In this document: piece after piece, positions 39,895 to 47,924 of the stretch
How the letters are laid out: each line of letters begins with the position of its first letter
Position numbering within the stretch: position 1 is the first letter of the stretch
Assembly: GCA_012959525.1 (NCBI GenBank)
Contig: DUDB01000047.1
Location: 1 to 64,000 of the forward strand
DNA length: 64,000 nt
From: Planctomycetota bacterium
GTDB lineage: Bacteria > Planctomycetota > UBA1135 > GCA-002686595
Reading direction: 5' to 3'
Position numbers and translations under genes: made by a program
Notes under the pieces: generated by a model
The model's database searches: none
What the model was told of the DNA's origin: nothing
Seen by the model: only the letters and a program-made list of their open reading frames with translations

Positions 39895-42713
39895 GCCCGC
39901 TTCGAATCTGCACCGCCACTCTGCTCTGTCTGTGCACGAGCATGCTGCAGGCTCGCGCCTCCGTCCCGCAGGATGACCTGACCCGAGAGCAAGCGGCCCT
40001 GGCGGAAGAGCAGCTGCTCTTGCACCGCCAGCTACTGCGCCTGCGGGAGACCATGGTGACCCTCGCCGGGCGACTGGAAGCCGAGGGCAGAGTGCACGCC
40101 GCCGAGCTTCTGCGCGCGGGCATCTCGCACCTGGACTCCCGTGGCGGAGCCACGGAGGCTTACACCCTGGAAGAGTGGATGCAGCGCACCCGCGAGGACA
40201 TCCGCGCCGGCCGCACACATACGGCACTGGAGAACCAGGAGCGCATCCTGACGAACCTGGCCAGCCTGCTCGACATCCTCATGGACCGGCAGGGCCTGGA
40301 GAATCTGGAAGAGGAGCTGGAGAAGCTCAAGCAGGTGCGTGCGGCCTTGGGACAGATGGCGGACGAGGAAGCGAAGCTGCGCGAGGACACCGAACAGCTG
40401 CGCGCCGACTCGACCAACGAAGCCCAGCGTACATTGGAGCAGGGGCTGTCCGAAGCCCTGACCGAGCAGCGCTCGATCCTGGCCGCCAGCGAGCAGCAGG
40501 CACGGGCCAGCGGCGTGTTTGACCTGGAGGCTTTCCGATCCCGACTGGAGGAGTTGATCGCGGCCCAGATCATCAGCGAGGAGGTCTTTGCTGGCTGGGA
40601 CCCGGCCGCACAGGAACAGCTGCGCAGCCTGCGCCCCCCACTAGAGAATGCCCGAGCCGCAGAAGCGGACCAGCAGCGCCTGAACCGGGGCGAGGAGGAT
40701 CTGCGAGCGGCGGCAGAGGCGTTGGAGAGCGGAGAGCCGTCGGAGAAACTGGCGGCGGCCGCTGAGCGCGCCGAGCGTGAAGCGCGCGCCTCGGGCCGAG
40801 AAGCCGCCCGCGCCGTCGCCGAAGCGCTGGCGCAAGCCGCTGCCAACGCCGAGGCTGCGAACGATGAGGAGCAGCGCAAGGCCGCAGCCGCAGAGGCGCG
40901 CAAGGCAGCCGACGAGCTCGCAGAACAAGCGCGCAGCTCCGCCCAGGCGGGTGCCGCCGCCCGTGAGCAGGCCCGAGCCCTGGCCGCTCCCCTGGCGAGC
41001 GAGGACAACGCCGCAGGTCGTACGGCGGAGCGGGTTCAGGAAGCTCTCGAAGAACCCGAGAGCGTCCAGGAGGCCATCGATGAGTTGGACCAGGGCGTCG
41101 CCACCCAAAGCCAGACAGCCCAAGCTCTTGAAGCCTCCCAGAACCAGGGAGCCCAACAGACTCGCGCTCTGGCGCGCGAGGCGGCAAGCGCGGCAGAGCG
41201 CAATGAGGTTGAGAACGCCGAGGCGCTGGGCTCTGCCTTGAATGATGCCCAGGAAGCCCTCGAAGCAGCAGCCGAGGCGGCGCGCGAGGGTGAGGCGGAG
41301 TCCGGTGGCAAGGCCGCCGAGCAGGGCCGGCAGGCTCTTCAGCGCACCCTGTCCGAAGTCTCTAAGGCACTCGAGGAGGCCCACGAACGCGCGGACAACG
41401 CCGAGCGTGAGGCCCTGCAGGAGCGCCAAGACCAACTGGCTGAGAAGATCGATCAGCTTGAGGAGCAGGCCGCCGAGGGATCCATGGATCCCGCCTCGCA
41501 GAGCGAAGTACAAGGGTCCCTCTCTGAAGCTCAGAGCTCCATGCAGCAAGCTTCGAGCCAGATGGGATCCGAAGGTAGTCAGTCGGATGCCCAGAAGTCC
41601 CAGCGCGAAGCCATCGACCAGCTGGAGCAGGCCCGGCGTGCGGCCGAAGAAGGCATCGAGCCCCAAACCGAGGAGCAGAAGGAGCGCGCCCGGGAACAGG
41701 CGGAGCGGCAAGAGGCCATCAAGGAGATGCTCCTGGAGCTCGCGAAGCTCAACGAAGAGCGCAACTCCCCCCTCCCACAACCCAACCTGGAGAAGGCGGC
41801 CTCCAGCGCGAGCGAGGCCTCCGAATCCCTGGAAGAAGGCGACCTCAATCAGGCCCAGCAGCAAGAAGAGCAGACCGAACAGCAGATTCGTGAAGCTCTA
41901 GATGACCTGGAAGAGGAAGAGGAGCAATACCAACGCCTGCGCCAGGAGGAACTGCTTTTCCGGGTGGCGGAAGAAGTTCAGGCCATGCTCGAAATGCTTG
42001 AAGAGCAGATGCGCGCCACCCAGGAGATCGACGCCTCTCGCGAAGGCCGCACGCGCGTCAGCCGCTCCGATAGGGTGCGCCTGCGCAATACGAGCCGCGA
42101 ATTTGAAGCCATCGCCCAGCGTGCCAGCCAGGTGCGCAGCGCCATTGCCCAGGAGGGCGTGGCCGTGTTCGCAGAGATTGTCCGCAACGTCGAGACCGAC
42201 CTGGTGCGTATCGCCAGAGACATGGGCGAGGGCGGCGGGTACCAGAGTGGCGAGCGCATCCAGGCTCTGCAGGAGGACGTGCACCGCAACCTGATCTGGT
42301 TGAAGGATGCACTCGAGAAGGAGCTCAGCGAACGGCAGCAAGAGCAGGAGCCACCACCACCAGGTGGCGGCAGCGCCCCCCAGCCACCTCCCCCCCTGGT
42401 GCCGGACGTGGCCGAGTTGAAGCTCCTGCGCATGATGGAGGTCGAGGTGCTCGCCAAGCTGGAGCAGCAGTTGCAGTTACACCCCGAGCTGGCTGGCCCC
42501 ACTGAGGAACTGGATCCCCTGCTACTTGAAGACATCTCCCGCTTGGCCTATCAGCACAATCGAATCAGTGAGCTGTTCACCCTCTTTCGAGAACGACTGG
42601 AGATCCCCGCGCCCCCCGGGCGGGACCGTAGAGAGGCCCAGGATGACTCCGAAGGGGACAATCCGGACGCGCAGGGCACAAATCCTGGCGAAGAGGCCGA
42701 TGATGGGCGATGA
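39891..42713 (+). CDS. Giant Ala/Glu-rich exported coiled-coil protein
   Basis: 940 residues with a signal peptide (ends near LQARAS). From residue 30 to about 800 nearly all of it is alpha-helical and rich in Ala, Glu, Gln, Arg and Ser with few aromatic or helix-breaking residues, the signature of a very long coiled coil. The last 130 residues contain a Pro-rich hinge (EPPPPGGGSAPQPPPPL), a further helical domain (about 860-910) and an acidic end. No catalytic motif. It likely spans or frames part of an envelope structure and may partner with the preceding membrane protein. Confidence 0.85.
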   Translation: MSPLRICTATLLCLCTSMLQARASVPQDDLTREQAALAEEQLLLHRQLLRLRETMVTLAGRLEAEGRVHAAELLRAGISHLDSRGGATEAYTLEEWMQRTREDIRAGRTHTALENQERILTNLASLLDILMDRQGLENLEEELEKLKQVRAALGQMADEEAKLREDTEQLRADSTNEAQRTLEQGLSEALTEQRSILAASEQQARASGVFDLEAFRSRLEELIAAQIISEEVFAGWDPAAQEQLRSLRPPLENARAAEADQQRLNRGEEDLRAAAEALESGEPSEKLAAAAERAEREARASGREAARAVAEALAQAAANAEAANDEEQRKAAAAEARKAADELAEQARSSAQAGAAAREQARALAAPLASEDNAAGRTAERVQEALEEPESVQEAIDELDQGVATQSQTAQALEASQNQGAQQTRALAREAASAAERNEVENAEALGSALNDAQEALEAAAEAAREGEAESGGKAAEQGRQALQRTLSEVSKALEEAHERADNAEREALQERQDQLAEKIDQLEEQAAEGSMDPASQSEVQGSLSEAQSSMQQASSQMGSEGSQSDAQKSQREAIDQLEQARRAAEEGIEPQTEEQKERAREQAERQEAIKEMLLELAKLNEERNSPLPQPNLEKAASSASEASESLEEGDLNQAQQQEEQTEQQIREALDDLEEEEEQYQRLRQEELLFRVAEEVQAMLEMLEEQMRATQEIDASREGRTRVSRSDRVRLRNTSREFEAIAQRASQVRSAIAQEGVAVFAEIVRNVETDLVRIARDMGEGGGYQSGERIQALQEDVHRNLIWLKDALEKELSERQQEQEPPPPGGGSAPQPPPPLVPDVAELKLLRMMEVEVLAKLEQQLQLHPELAGPTEELDPLLLEDISRLAYQHNRISELFTLFRERLEIPAPPGRDRREAQDDSEGDNPDAQGTNPGEEADDGR

Positions 42714-42741
42714 TGAACTTGAACCACGGACAACCACAACC

Positions 42742-43182
42742 ATGAGACACTCGCAGCACGCCGCTCCCAAACGGGCCCTTCCATTGATCGCCTCCACGTC
42801 GGGACTCGCGTGCGGAATCCTGTGCGCAACGTCCTTCACCCTGGGCATCGCCCAGGAGCCCAAGCCCATTCAGCCCCGGCTGAGGGACGTGGTGGAAGCC
42901 GAGCGCTCCCCCCAGGATGAGATGCTTGAATTGTTCCACGCGGTGGAGCGCCGCATGCAGGACATGGGTTCCTACCTCCTGGACGCCTCGGCGGGCGACA
43001 CCTCGCGCCTGGGCGACATGCAAGAGAGTGGCCTGGGCGATCTGATCACTGCCGCCCGACCCCAGCGCCTGGCCGCGGGCGGGATCGCAGATCTGCTCTC
43101 GGCAACGCGCGGCGAAGGCGGACGCGTGCTGGAAGACATCGATCGCATTCTAGAGATCGCCGCTGAACAAGGCGGGACATGA
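42742..43182 (+). CDS. Small exported protein of the MoxR-locus, hypothetical
   Basis: 146 residues from the ATG at 42742, which gives a signal peptide (KRALPLIASTSGLACGIL, cleavage near IAQ-E). Upstream in-frame Mets at 42700 and 42703 lie inside the preceding gene and are less suitable. The mature part is mainly helical, acidic, with VERRMQDMGSYLLDA and GRVLEDIDRILEIAA segments, and could bind the coiled-coil protein encoded just before. The gap to the next gene is 9 bp. Confidence 0.75.
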   Translation: MRHSQHAAPKRALPLIASTSGLACGILCATSFTLGIAQEPKPIQPRLRDVVEAERSPQDEMLELFHAVERRMQDMGSYLLDASAGDTSRLGDMQESGLGDLITAARPQRLAAGGIADLLSATRGEGGRVLEDIDRILEIAAEQGGT

Positions 43183-43191
43183 AGCGGCACC

Positions 43192-43575
43192 ATGTCGGGC
43201 GACGGTCAGTCGTCCGGAAACGGTGAACCCAAGGACAGCCAACAAGCGAACAACGAGAGTGGCCGCAAGGAACAGACTCCAAACGGTCCTCAACAGAGCC
43301 CCACCCAACCCCAGGGCCAGGACAAGGAGCCGGGGACCAGCGGGCAGCCCGACAGCAACAAGGACAGCGAGTCCGAGGGGAACCAACTCGCTGCACAGCC
43401 TCAGGATGCCGTGGGTGCGCCCCTCATGGCAGTGAATGGCAAGGACCAGTGGGGCAACCTGCCCGTCCACCTGCGCGACCTGTTCCGAGCCGAAGGTGGC
43501 GCGGATCTACCTCCGCGCTACAGGGATTGGATTGACTCTTACTACCGGCGCTTGAATGAGCGCGATTCAGACTGA
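43192..43575 (+). CDS. Small low-complexity protein with conserved C-terminal helix pair
   Basis: 127 residues. The first 80 are Gln/Ser/Asn/Gly/Pro-rich and probably unstructured. The C-terminal 45 form an ordered segment, WGNLPVHLRDLFRAEGGADLPPRYRDWIDSYYRRLNE. Similar WGxLPxxLR...YRxxIxxYYRRL endings accompany toroid and coiled-coil genes in planctomycetal loci of this kind (from memory, not searched). It has no signal peptide and overlaps the following gene by 20 bp. Confidence 0.75.
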   Translation: MSGDGQSSGNGEPKDSQQANNESGRKEQTPNGPQQSPTQPQGQDKEPGTSGQPDSNKDSESEGNQLAAQPQDAVGAPLMAVNGKDQWGNLPVHLRDLFRAEGGADLPPRYRDWIDSYYRRLNERDSD

Positions 43576-44797
43576 GTCGGCGCGGGCACTGAGTGCGACT
43601 CTGGTCGCGCTGCTGTCCCTCGCCCCGTCAGGGTTGACCGCCGGACGCCCTTTCTCGGACCACCGGGACGGAGCCCGGCCGTGGGTTCGTGACCAGGCAG
43701 GTACTCCACTCGGCCCCCAGGATGACGAAGGCAAGGGCTCCCCCATCGAGCGCCCCAGGCCGCGACCCGCCGGTCCCAAAGACCCTCTGCGACTCTGCCG
43801 AGAGCGCGGATTGAATTGGCTGGCCAAGGACGTTCTTGCCGGAGGACGGGTCTCCCTGGGAGCTACGGAACACGGTTCTCCGGTGGGTGTCACCTCACTC
43901 GTGGCCCTGGCCTTCATGGCGGGCGGAAGCAGTACGAATCGCGGACCCCACCAAGCTGCTCTGACCCAGGTCATTGACTTCCTGCTCGATCATTCGGCTG
44001 GCGATGACGAGGATCACCCCGGATACATCACCGCCCGTGGCGATGAGAAATCACGCACCCACGGCCATGGTCTCGCCATCCTGGCGTTGACCCAGGCCTA
44101 CTCCCTCTCCCCCGGAAGCCCACGAGGCAAGCGCATGGCCGCTGCCATCCGACGTGGTGTGAAGTGCATTGAGAAGGCCCAGAGCCCGCGTGGCGGCTGG
44201 TATTACACGCCCGAACCCATGGACCTGCACGAGGGTTCAGTCACCGTATGCCTGCTGCAAGCCCTGCGCGGCGCCCGCAACATTGGGTTCCAGGTGGACG
44301 TGGCGGTGATCGAACGGGCTCTTGCCTACGTGCGCTCCCTGCAGGATGAGCAGGGCGGATTCATGTACTCCCATCAGCAGCCGCAGAGCTCCGTGGCTCT
44401 GACGGGAGCTTGCCTGTCGACCTTGCACGCCACCGGCGTCTATGAGGGCAAAGAGGTCGAGGAGGGCTACCTCTACGTGTGGCGCAAGCTGGCCTTGAGA
44501 GAGCGGTCTCAGGAAGAAGGGGGACGCGTGGAAGACGCGCGCTTTCCCTTCTACGAGCGCCTGTACCTGGCCCAGGCTCTGTGGCAGCACAGGGACGAAA
44601 AGGTGTTTCGGACCTGGGCGGAGCAGGAGAGCCGCAGGGTACTCGTCCACCAGGACGAAGACGGAGCCTGGCGTGACGAACGCTTCGATGCAGCGGGAAG
44701 GGATGTAGTGGGACGCTATGGCAAGGCCTACGCCACGGCCATGAACGTGCTGTACCTATCGGTACCCGAGGGCACTCTGCCGTTCTTTCAGCGGTGA
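43556..44797 (+). CDS. Exported alpha-alpha toroid protein (prenyltransferase-repeat), second copy
   Basis: 413 residues with a signal peptide (SATLVALLSLAPSGLTAG). Toroid repeats appear as CRERGLNWLAKD, CIEKAQSPRGGWYYTP, LQDEQGGFMYSH and HQDEDGAWRD. The end, GTLPFFQR, matches the LPIFQR end of the first toroid gene. The DxDD motif of cyclases is missing. It overlaps the preceding gene by 20 bp and is the last gene of the 24993-44797 operon; a nested hairpin follows. Confidence 0.88.
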   Translation: MSAIQTESARALSATLVALLSLAPSGLTAGRPFSDHRDGARPWVRDQAGTPLGPQDDEGKGSPIERPRPRPAGPKDPLRLCRERGLNWLAKDVLAGGRVSLGATEHGSPVGVTSLVALAFMAGGSSTNRGPHQAALTQVIDFLLDHSAGDDEDHPGYITARGDEKSRTHGHGLAILALTQAYSLSPGSPRGKRMAAAIRRGVKCIEKAQSPRGGWYYTPEPMDLHEGSVTVCLLQALRGARNIGFQVDVAVIERALAYVRSLQDEQGGFMYSHQQPQSSVALTGACLSTLHATGVYEGKEVEEGYLYVWRKLALRERSQEEGGRVEDARFPFYERLYLAQALWQHRDEKVFRTWAEQESRRVLVHQDEDGAWRDERFDAAGRDVVGRYGKAYATAMNVLYLSVPEGTLPFFQR

Positions 44798-44805
44798 AGT
44801 CCTAG

Positions 44806-44847
44806 CTCGCCCCACGCAAGTCTCGACGCGTGCTGGAGACTGGCGAG
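44806..44847. terminator. Nested hairpin between convergent genes
   Basis: The contiguous right arm GAGACT-GGCGAG (44836-44847) pairs with AGTCTC (44819-44824) and CTCGCC (44806-44811), leaving a 7-nt bulge on the left. It fills the 57-bp gap between the operon end and the facing coiled-coil gene, so it can act in both directions. No T-run is present. Confidence 0.5.
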
Positions 44848-44854
44848 TGCTCGA

Positions 44855-45658
44855 CTAACCGGCGGCTTCCCTCATCTCCATGTTCGCTTCGAAGATCGCG
44901 GCCATGAGCTCCGTTTTCTGATCGTGGAACTCATCGTCATCGGACAAGCCCTGAACGCTGCCGTACTCGGAGGCGATCCCCTCTATCGGTGTTCCCGATC
45001 TCTGCGCACGTGCCAGGTTGCCCTCGGTCTCAGCAAGCAGCCCGGTGAGCTTCCCTATCCGACGCTCCAGGACGCCGATCTCATCCTGATGGTGACGCAA
45101 CCGCTCCCTCTCAGAGTTACCACGCTCGCGACGAAGCTCCTGAACGGTCAACTGGATTACTTCACTCTCCAGCGCTGAGGGAGCATCGGCCTTGCCTCCC
45201 CAAGACACGAAGAGCTTGCGCAGCTTGGCTGCCAATTCCTCATCTGCGTCCTTCGCCAGGCCGCCAACACTGCGAAGGGCACGCTCTTGTTCCGCGACCT
45301 CACGGCGACGCCCGGCGAGCTCCTCCTTTAGCTGATCCAGGGCGCTTACCGCATGCTCTTCGACTTGGGAGGTCTCCCCCTCATCCGGCGCATCGGAGCT
45401 GGCCATGGCCATGAACTCCTTCCTGGCCGTTACGGAGACACTTTCGAATTGAGCGCTCTCCGCATCCTCACCCCCGTCGTTATGCAGGGTCCGCGCAAGA
45501 AGCGCGCGGTTGACGGCTTTCTCGATCAGCATCGACACTCGCGTCAGGCTGACGGAGCGCAGATTGGACACACCGCGACGCTTGAGTTCGTCAGGAGTGG
45601 TCTGACGCGACCACCTGCGCAGGGTCTCGGCAACCGGATCGTTAGGGGAGGGTTCCAT
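44855..45658 (-). CDS. Coiled-coil protein, hypothetical
   Basis: 267 residues without a signal peptide or membrane segment. The N-terminal 55 residues (VAETLRRWSRQTTPDELKRRG) look like an ordered helical bundle. Residues 105-230 form a long Glu/Arg/Leu coil with heptads (RRERGNSERERLRHHQDEIGVLERRI). No family was recognised. It is monocistronic: convergent with the MoxR operon and divergent from the small gene at 45802. Confidence 0.75.
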   Translation of the reverse strand: MEPSPNDPVAETLRRWSRQTTPDELKRRGVSNLRSVSLTRVSMLIEKAVNRALLARTLHNDGGEDAESAQFESVSVTARKEFMAMASSDAPDEGETSQVEEHAVSALDQLKEELAGRRREVAEQERALRSVGGLAKDADEELAAKLRKLFVSWGGKADAPSALESEVIQLTVQELRRERGNSERERLRHHQDEIGVLERRIGKLTGLLAETEGNLARAQRSGTPIEGIASEYGSVQGLSDDDEFHDQKTELMAAIFEANMEMREAAG

Positions 45659-45801
45659 GGAAGTTGCTTTAATCTAGCTCTTGCAGCCCCTCCCCCTTGC
45701 ACATTGAATTGGAAGAAATCTGGGCCCAGTGTCTCAATTCCGGACGCCTCCCGAGGAGACCCTCGATTCCCTTTCTCTTCCCCCGCTAAGATCCGTTCTC
45801 C

Positions 45802-46056
45802 ATGAACAGCGCGCTTGTAGTGATTTGCGGTCTGCTCCCAGTTCAAGACACCATTAGCCGCCAGGAAACCCCGGCGCCGTGGGTCCCTGCTCTGGTCCGG
45901 CCCAGCGGACCGGCCTTCGATTGCACGGCCCCCCCGGACGAATCCGCATGCGGGGCTCGACGCATCGGCCGGCTCGATCCCGAGAGCCGCAAGGTCCCCC
46001 CCTACATTGCGGCCGGCCAGCAGTCCCAAGGACAATCCAGCGGCGGAATACGGTGA
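45802..46056 (+). CDS. Small hypothetical protein, uncertain
   Basis: 84 residues. Its stop overlaps the GTG start of the next gene by 4 bp (GTGA), the coupling seen throughout this region, which is the main reason to call it. The N-terminus has only a weak hydrophobic run (ALVVICGLLPV). Cys at about 40 and 50 could pair if exported. No family recognised. It could instead be non-coding leader sequence upstream of the FixH-like gene. Confidence 0.4.
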   Translation: MNSALVVICGLLPVQDTISRQETPAPWVPALVRPSGPAFDCTAPPDESACGARRIGRLDPESRKVPPYIAAGQQSQGQSSGGIR

Positions 46057-46472
46057 GTGGTTGCACCCGAATCCTGGCGCCTGTGGTTGCGACCCTACTG
46101 GTGGCCTGCTCACCGGAGGGCGCGGATCCGCTGCCCGAACCCCAGACGGTCACCAGCCAGGCAGGTGGATTCCAGGCACGGTGGCAGCCGTCGGTGGACC
46201 CCCTGCCCTTGAACGACTCCTTCGATGCCACCCTTTGGTTGAGCACAGGCGCGAACGGTCTGCCCATCGAAGGGGCCCGTATATCCGTCGACTGCCGCAT
46301 GCCCGCCCATCGGCACGGCATGCTGCAAGAAGTGGAAGTCAGCGATGAGGGACAAGGTCGCTATCGGGTACTCGGACTACTCTGCCACATGCCGGGCCAT
46401 TGGGTACTGCAAGTGGATCTCACCCGTGGGGCAGTTACCGAACGCGCCCAGTTTGATCTGGTCATCGAATGA
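46053..46472 (+). CDS. FixH/YtkA-like lipoprotein
   Basis: 139 residues from the GTG at 46053. Lipobox LVAC at Cys20 marks a lipoprotein. The rest is a beta-sandwich of the FixH/YtkA type, with the diagnostic MPAHRHGM and HMPGHWVLQVDL segments that place His and Met side by side, suitable for copper binding (inference). Encoded directly before a di-heme peroxidase with a 4-bp overlap, so the two are likely used together in envelope electron transfer or metal handling. A longer frame back to 45879 lacks any signal logic. Confidence 0.75.
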   Translation: MSGCTRILAPVVATLLVACSPEGADPLPEPQTVTSQAGGFQARWQPSVDPLPLNDSFDATLWLSTGANGLPIEGARISVDCRMPAHRHGMLQEVEVSDEGQGRYRVLGLLCHMPGHWVLQVDLTRGAVTERAQFDLVIE

Positions 46473-47755
46473 AGCTCAGCCAAGGGATCGCAGGATTGGT
46501 GGTCGTGGCGGCGAGTGTCCTGCTCCTCGTGGATCGCACGGAACCGATGAACCCCGCTCTTGCGCGACTCTCCCCCCTGCCCCCTACCCCCCTAGATCCC
46601 ACCAACCGCTGGGCCGACGATGCCCGTGCCGTTCGACTCGGTCACTGGCTGTTCTTCGACCCACGGCTCTCCTTGGATGCGTCGGTGTCCTGCGCCACCT
46701 GTCACGATCCAGCCTTGGCCTTTACCGATGGCAAGCCTTTGGCGGAGACGCTGGGTGTGGGTATTCGCAAGACACCGACCATCTTGAACACCGTCCACTC
46801 CCGCTGGCTCTTCTGGGACGGGCGAGCGGATTCCCTGTGGGCTCAGGCCACCGAGCCCATCGAGAATCCGCTTGAGATGGGGATGGACCGGCTGGCCCTC
46901 GCCCATCGCGTCCTTGCCGAGACGGATCTGAGGGAGGCCTATGAGGTCCTCTTCGGACCACTGCCGGAGCTGCACCGGAGCGAGCGGTTTCCCGCCCATG
47001 CGCGGCCCATTCCTAACGACCCCGGCCATTCCCATGCGGTGGCCTGGGCCGGGATGAATGAGCAGGACCGAGAATCCGTCAACCGCTTCTACGCCAATCT
47101 GGGCAAGGCTCTGGCAGCCTACGAGCGCCAGTTGGTTCGAGCGGATGCGCCCCTGGATCGCTATGTGGCTGCCATGGCAGCAGGTGACACCGAAGGGGGC
47201 GGGCACCTCTCGGCCTCTGCCAAGCGAGGCCTGGAGTTGTTCCTGGGGCGCGGCAATTGCACGACCTGCCACAGCGGGCCAACGCTCTCCGATCTCGAGT
47301 TCCATAACAACCAGGTGCCCACAGCGGATGGCCGCCCCCCTACGGACCCCGGGCGGTTCGAGGGTGCGCGACTGGTGAAGGCCAACCCCTTCAACGGGGC
47401 AGGCGCATACAGCGACGACAATCAAGGACCCGCGGCGGCGCGTGTGCGCCGGTTGAAGACGGACTCCATGGGCTGGGGCGAGTTCAAGACGCCCAGCCTG
47501 CGCAACCTCGCGGGCCGCGCTCCCTACTTCCACGCGGGCCAGATGGCTGATCTGGAGTCCGTCTTGCACTTCTATTCGACCCTTGAGGGAGCCAGCGGAC
47601 AGAGCCATCACCAAGAGAACGTGCTCAGGCCTCTCCATCTGAGCGCCGAGGAGACCGCCGACCTGTTGGGGTTTCTGCTGAGCCTGGAGGGGCGCCCCCT
47701 GGACCCATTCTGGAACTCAGCCCCACCCCAACCGAGCCTCGACCGGCGCCCCTAG
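46469..47755 (+). CDS. Di-heme cytochrome c peroxidase / MauG-type protein
   Basis: 428 residues with an N-terminal signal/anchor (GIAGLVVVAASVLLLV). Two c-type heme motifs: CATCH at Cys75 and CTTCH at Cys264. Family landmarks include RLGHWLFFDPRLS, RKTPTILNTVHSRWLFWDGR and FKTPSLRNLAGRAPYFHAG. It reduces peroxides or oxidises a partner protein with electrons from a periplasmic donor. Mau or methanobactin genes are absent, so the substrate is open. It overlaps the FixH-like gene by 4 bp and precedes the choice-of-anchor-B gene by 169 bp. Confidence 0.92.
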   Translation: MKLSQGIAGLVVVAASVLLLVDRTEPMNPALARLSPLPPTPLDPTNRWADDARAVRLGHWLFFDPRLSLDASVSCATCHDPALAFTDGKPLAETLGVGIRKTPTILNTVHSRWLFWDGRADSLWAQATEPIENPLEMGMDRLALAHRVLAETDLREAYEVLFGPLPELHRSERFPAHARPIPNDPGHSHAVAWAGMNEQDRESVNRFYANLGKALAAYERQLVRADAPLDRYVAAMAAGDTEGGGHLSASAKRGLELFLGRGNCTTCHSGPTLSDLEFHNNQVPTADGRPPTDPGRFEGARLVKANPFNGAGAYSDDNQGPAAARVRRLKTDSMGWGEFKTPSLRNLAGRAPYFHAGQMADLESVLHFYSTLEGASGQSHHQENVLRPLHLSAEETADLLGFLLSLEGRPLDPFWNSAPPQPSLDRRP

Positions 47756-47914
47756 GGCCTCAGAGCGGTCCGAGGTCCTCGATTCCTGTAAAGACTCCGA
47801 TCGCCCGGGAACATCTCTGTCAACAGATTCATCCAAGACAGGTAGGCTATGCATGAGACTGATGCGCTGATCCACGGCACGGCACCAGTCTCGCCACCAG
47901 GATCCCCCTCTACT

Positions 47915-47918
47915 GGAG
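47915..47918 (+). promoter_or_regulatory. Shine-Dalgarno supporting a TTG start
   Basis: GGAG lies 6 nt before the TTG at 47925. It supports the non-ATG start, which also gives a clean signal peptide. Confidence 0.5.
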
Positions 47919-47924
47919 TCACAG

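Noticed and set aside
40641-41864. Leu/Gly-rich frame of 407 codons on the minus strand that looks membrane-like
   Set aside because: It is the complement of the Glu/Ala coiled-coil gene; Glu/Gln codons read backward as Leu, which mimics a membrane protein.
42526-42741. Longer N-terminus for the small exported protein
   Set aside because: The extension lies inside the preceding coding gene and is not compatible with its signal peptide.
36414-44797. Squalene-hopene cyclase / hopanoid pathway
   Set aside because: The two toroid proteins have the repeats but lack the DxDD catalytic motif, and no hpn genes are nearby.
46469-47755. Methylamine utilisation (mauG) or methanobactin (mbnH) system
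   Set aside because: The di-heme protein fits the family, but no mauA/mauB or mbn genes accompany it.
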